The translations under genes were made by a program, and so were the position numbers. 7,087 nt of DNA from positions 4,318 through 11,404 of the forward strand of contig PAOX01000037.1 in assembly GCA_002710085.1 (NCBI GenBank), given 5' to 3'. A model generated the notes under the pieces. It was not told where the DNA came from, ran no database searches, and saw only the letters and a list, made by a program, of their open reading frames with translations. Of this stretch, positions 6,967 through 7,087 are shown in pieces (position 1 is the stretch's first letter; every line of letters starts with the position of its first letter). The DNA is from Fidelibacterota bacterium. Lineage in GTDB: Bacteria > Marinisomatota > Marinisomatia > SCGC-AAA003-L08 > TMED6.

Positions 6967-7087
6967 TTATTTATCTAAATATTGATTAACAAAATCTAAA
7001 TCATCTTGGGTATCAATTTCACAACAAAAATACTTTGAAATATCAATTGGATAAACCTTGATATCTTGATTTATAAGAAACTCTATA
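6967..7087 (-). CDS. Nucleotidyltransferase-like protein, C-terminal end (partial)
   Basis: Only the last 40 codons before a TAA stop are in the window; the rest lies beyond the right edge. The visible tail includes CCEIDTQDDLDFVNQYLDK. An acidic 'EID(T)xxDL' stretch a few residues from the C-terminus is typical of MobA/LicC-like nucleotidyltransferases, such as choline-phosphate, aminoethylphosphonate (PntC-like) and sugar-phosphate nucleotidyltransferases, where the Asp helps bind metal. It is the last gene before the PEP mutase, separated by 64 bases, on the same strand. A role in activating a phosphonate or sugar phosphate with CTP would fit, but this is inferred from a short tail and position. 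The catalytic N-terminal glycine-rich loop cannot be seen. Confidence 0.5.
   Translation of the reverse strand, partial: IEFLINQDIKVYPIDISKYFCCEIDTQDDLDFVNQYLDK

Overview
The window is about three-quarters A+T. Every gene that can be supported lies on the minus strand, so it reads right to left as one compact gene run. The genes form a phosphonate biosynthesis cassette joined to surface-glycan assembly genes. AT-richness, very short gaps and overlaps suggest a streamlined, AT-rich bacterium. A marine SAR11-like or Prochlorococcus-like genome fits, since minorities of both carry phosphonate clusters, but the sequence alone does not settle the taxon and no ribosomal or phylogenetic marker is present.

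In transcription order: (1) 7087-6967, the last 40 residues of a protein whose ending resembles sugar-phosphate or phosphocholine-type nucleotidyltransferases. (2) 6902-5604, phosphoenolpyruvate mutase with a fused N-terminal cytidylyltransferase domain. (3) 5604-4447, phosphonopyruvate decarboxylase. (4) 4469-3351, an iron-type alcohol dehydrogenase, predicted phosphonoacetaldehyde reductase. (5) 3341-2232, a LicD-family transferase that looks like two LicD domains in tandem, the first with its catalytic acids lost. (6) 2203-1121, a CDP-glycerol glycerophosphotransferase-like enzyme. (7) about 1095-484, a small GT29 (sialyltransferase-family) protein with all four sialylmotifs but no ordinary start codon. 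(8) 479-1, the first 159 residues of an IspD/TarI-type cytidylyltransferase that runs off the left edge.

Together genes 2-4 predict PEP -> phosphonopyruvate -> phosphonoacetaldehyde -> 2-hydroxyethylphosphonate (HEP). No aminoethylphosphonate transaminase, methylphosphonate synthase or HEP dioxygenase is visible. The flanking genes are the kind that use CTP-activated donors: two or three cytidylyltransferase-type domains, LicD, a CDP-glycerol-type transferase and a CMP-sugar-type GT29. The likely end product is a phosphonate-decorated surface polysaccharide or glycolipid; this last step is inference.

The most unusual features are the internal duplication in the LicD protein and the GT29 gene whose conserved N-terminal motif lies upstream of any ATG, GTG or TTG. 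There are no RNA genes, CRISPR arrays, mobile elements or clear terminators. The largest gap between genes is about 64 bases.
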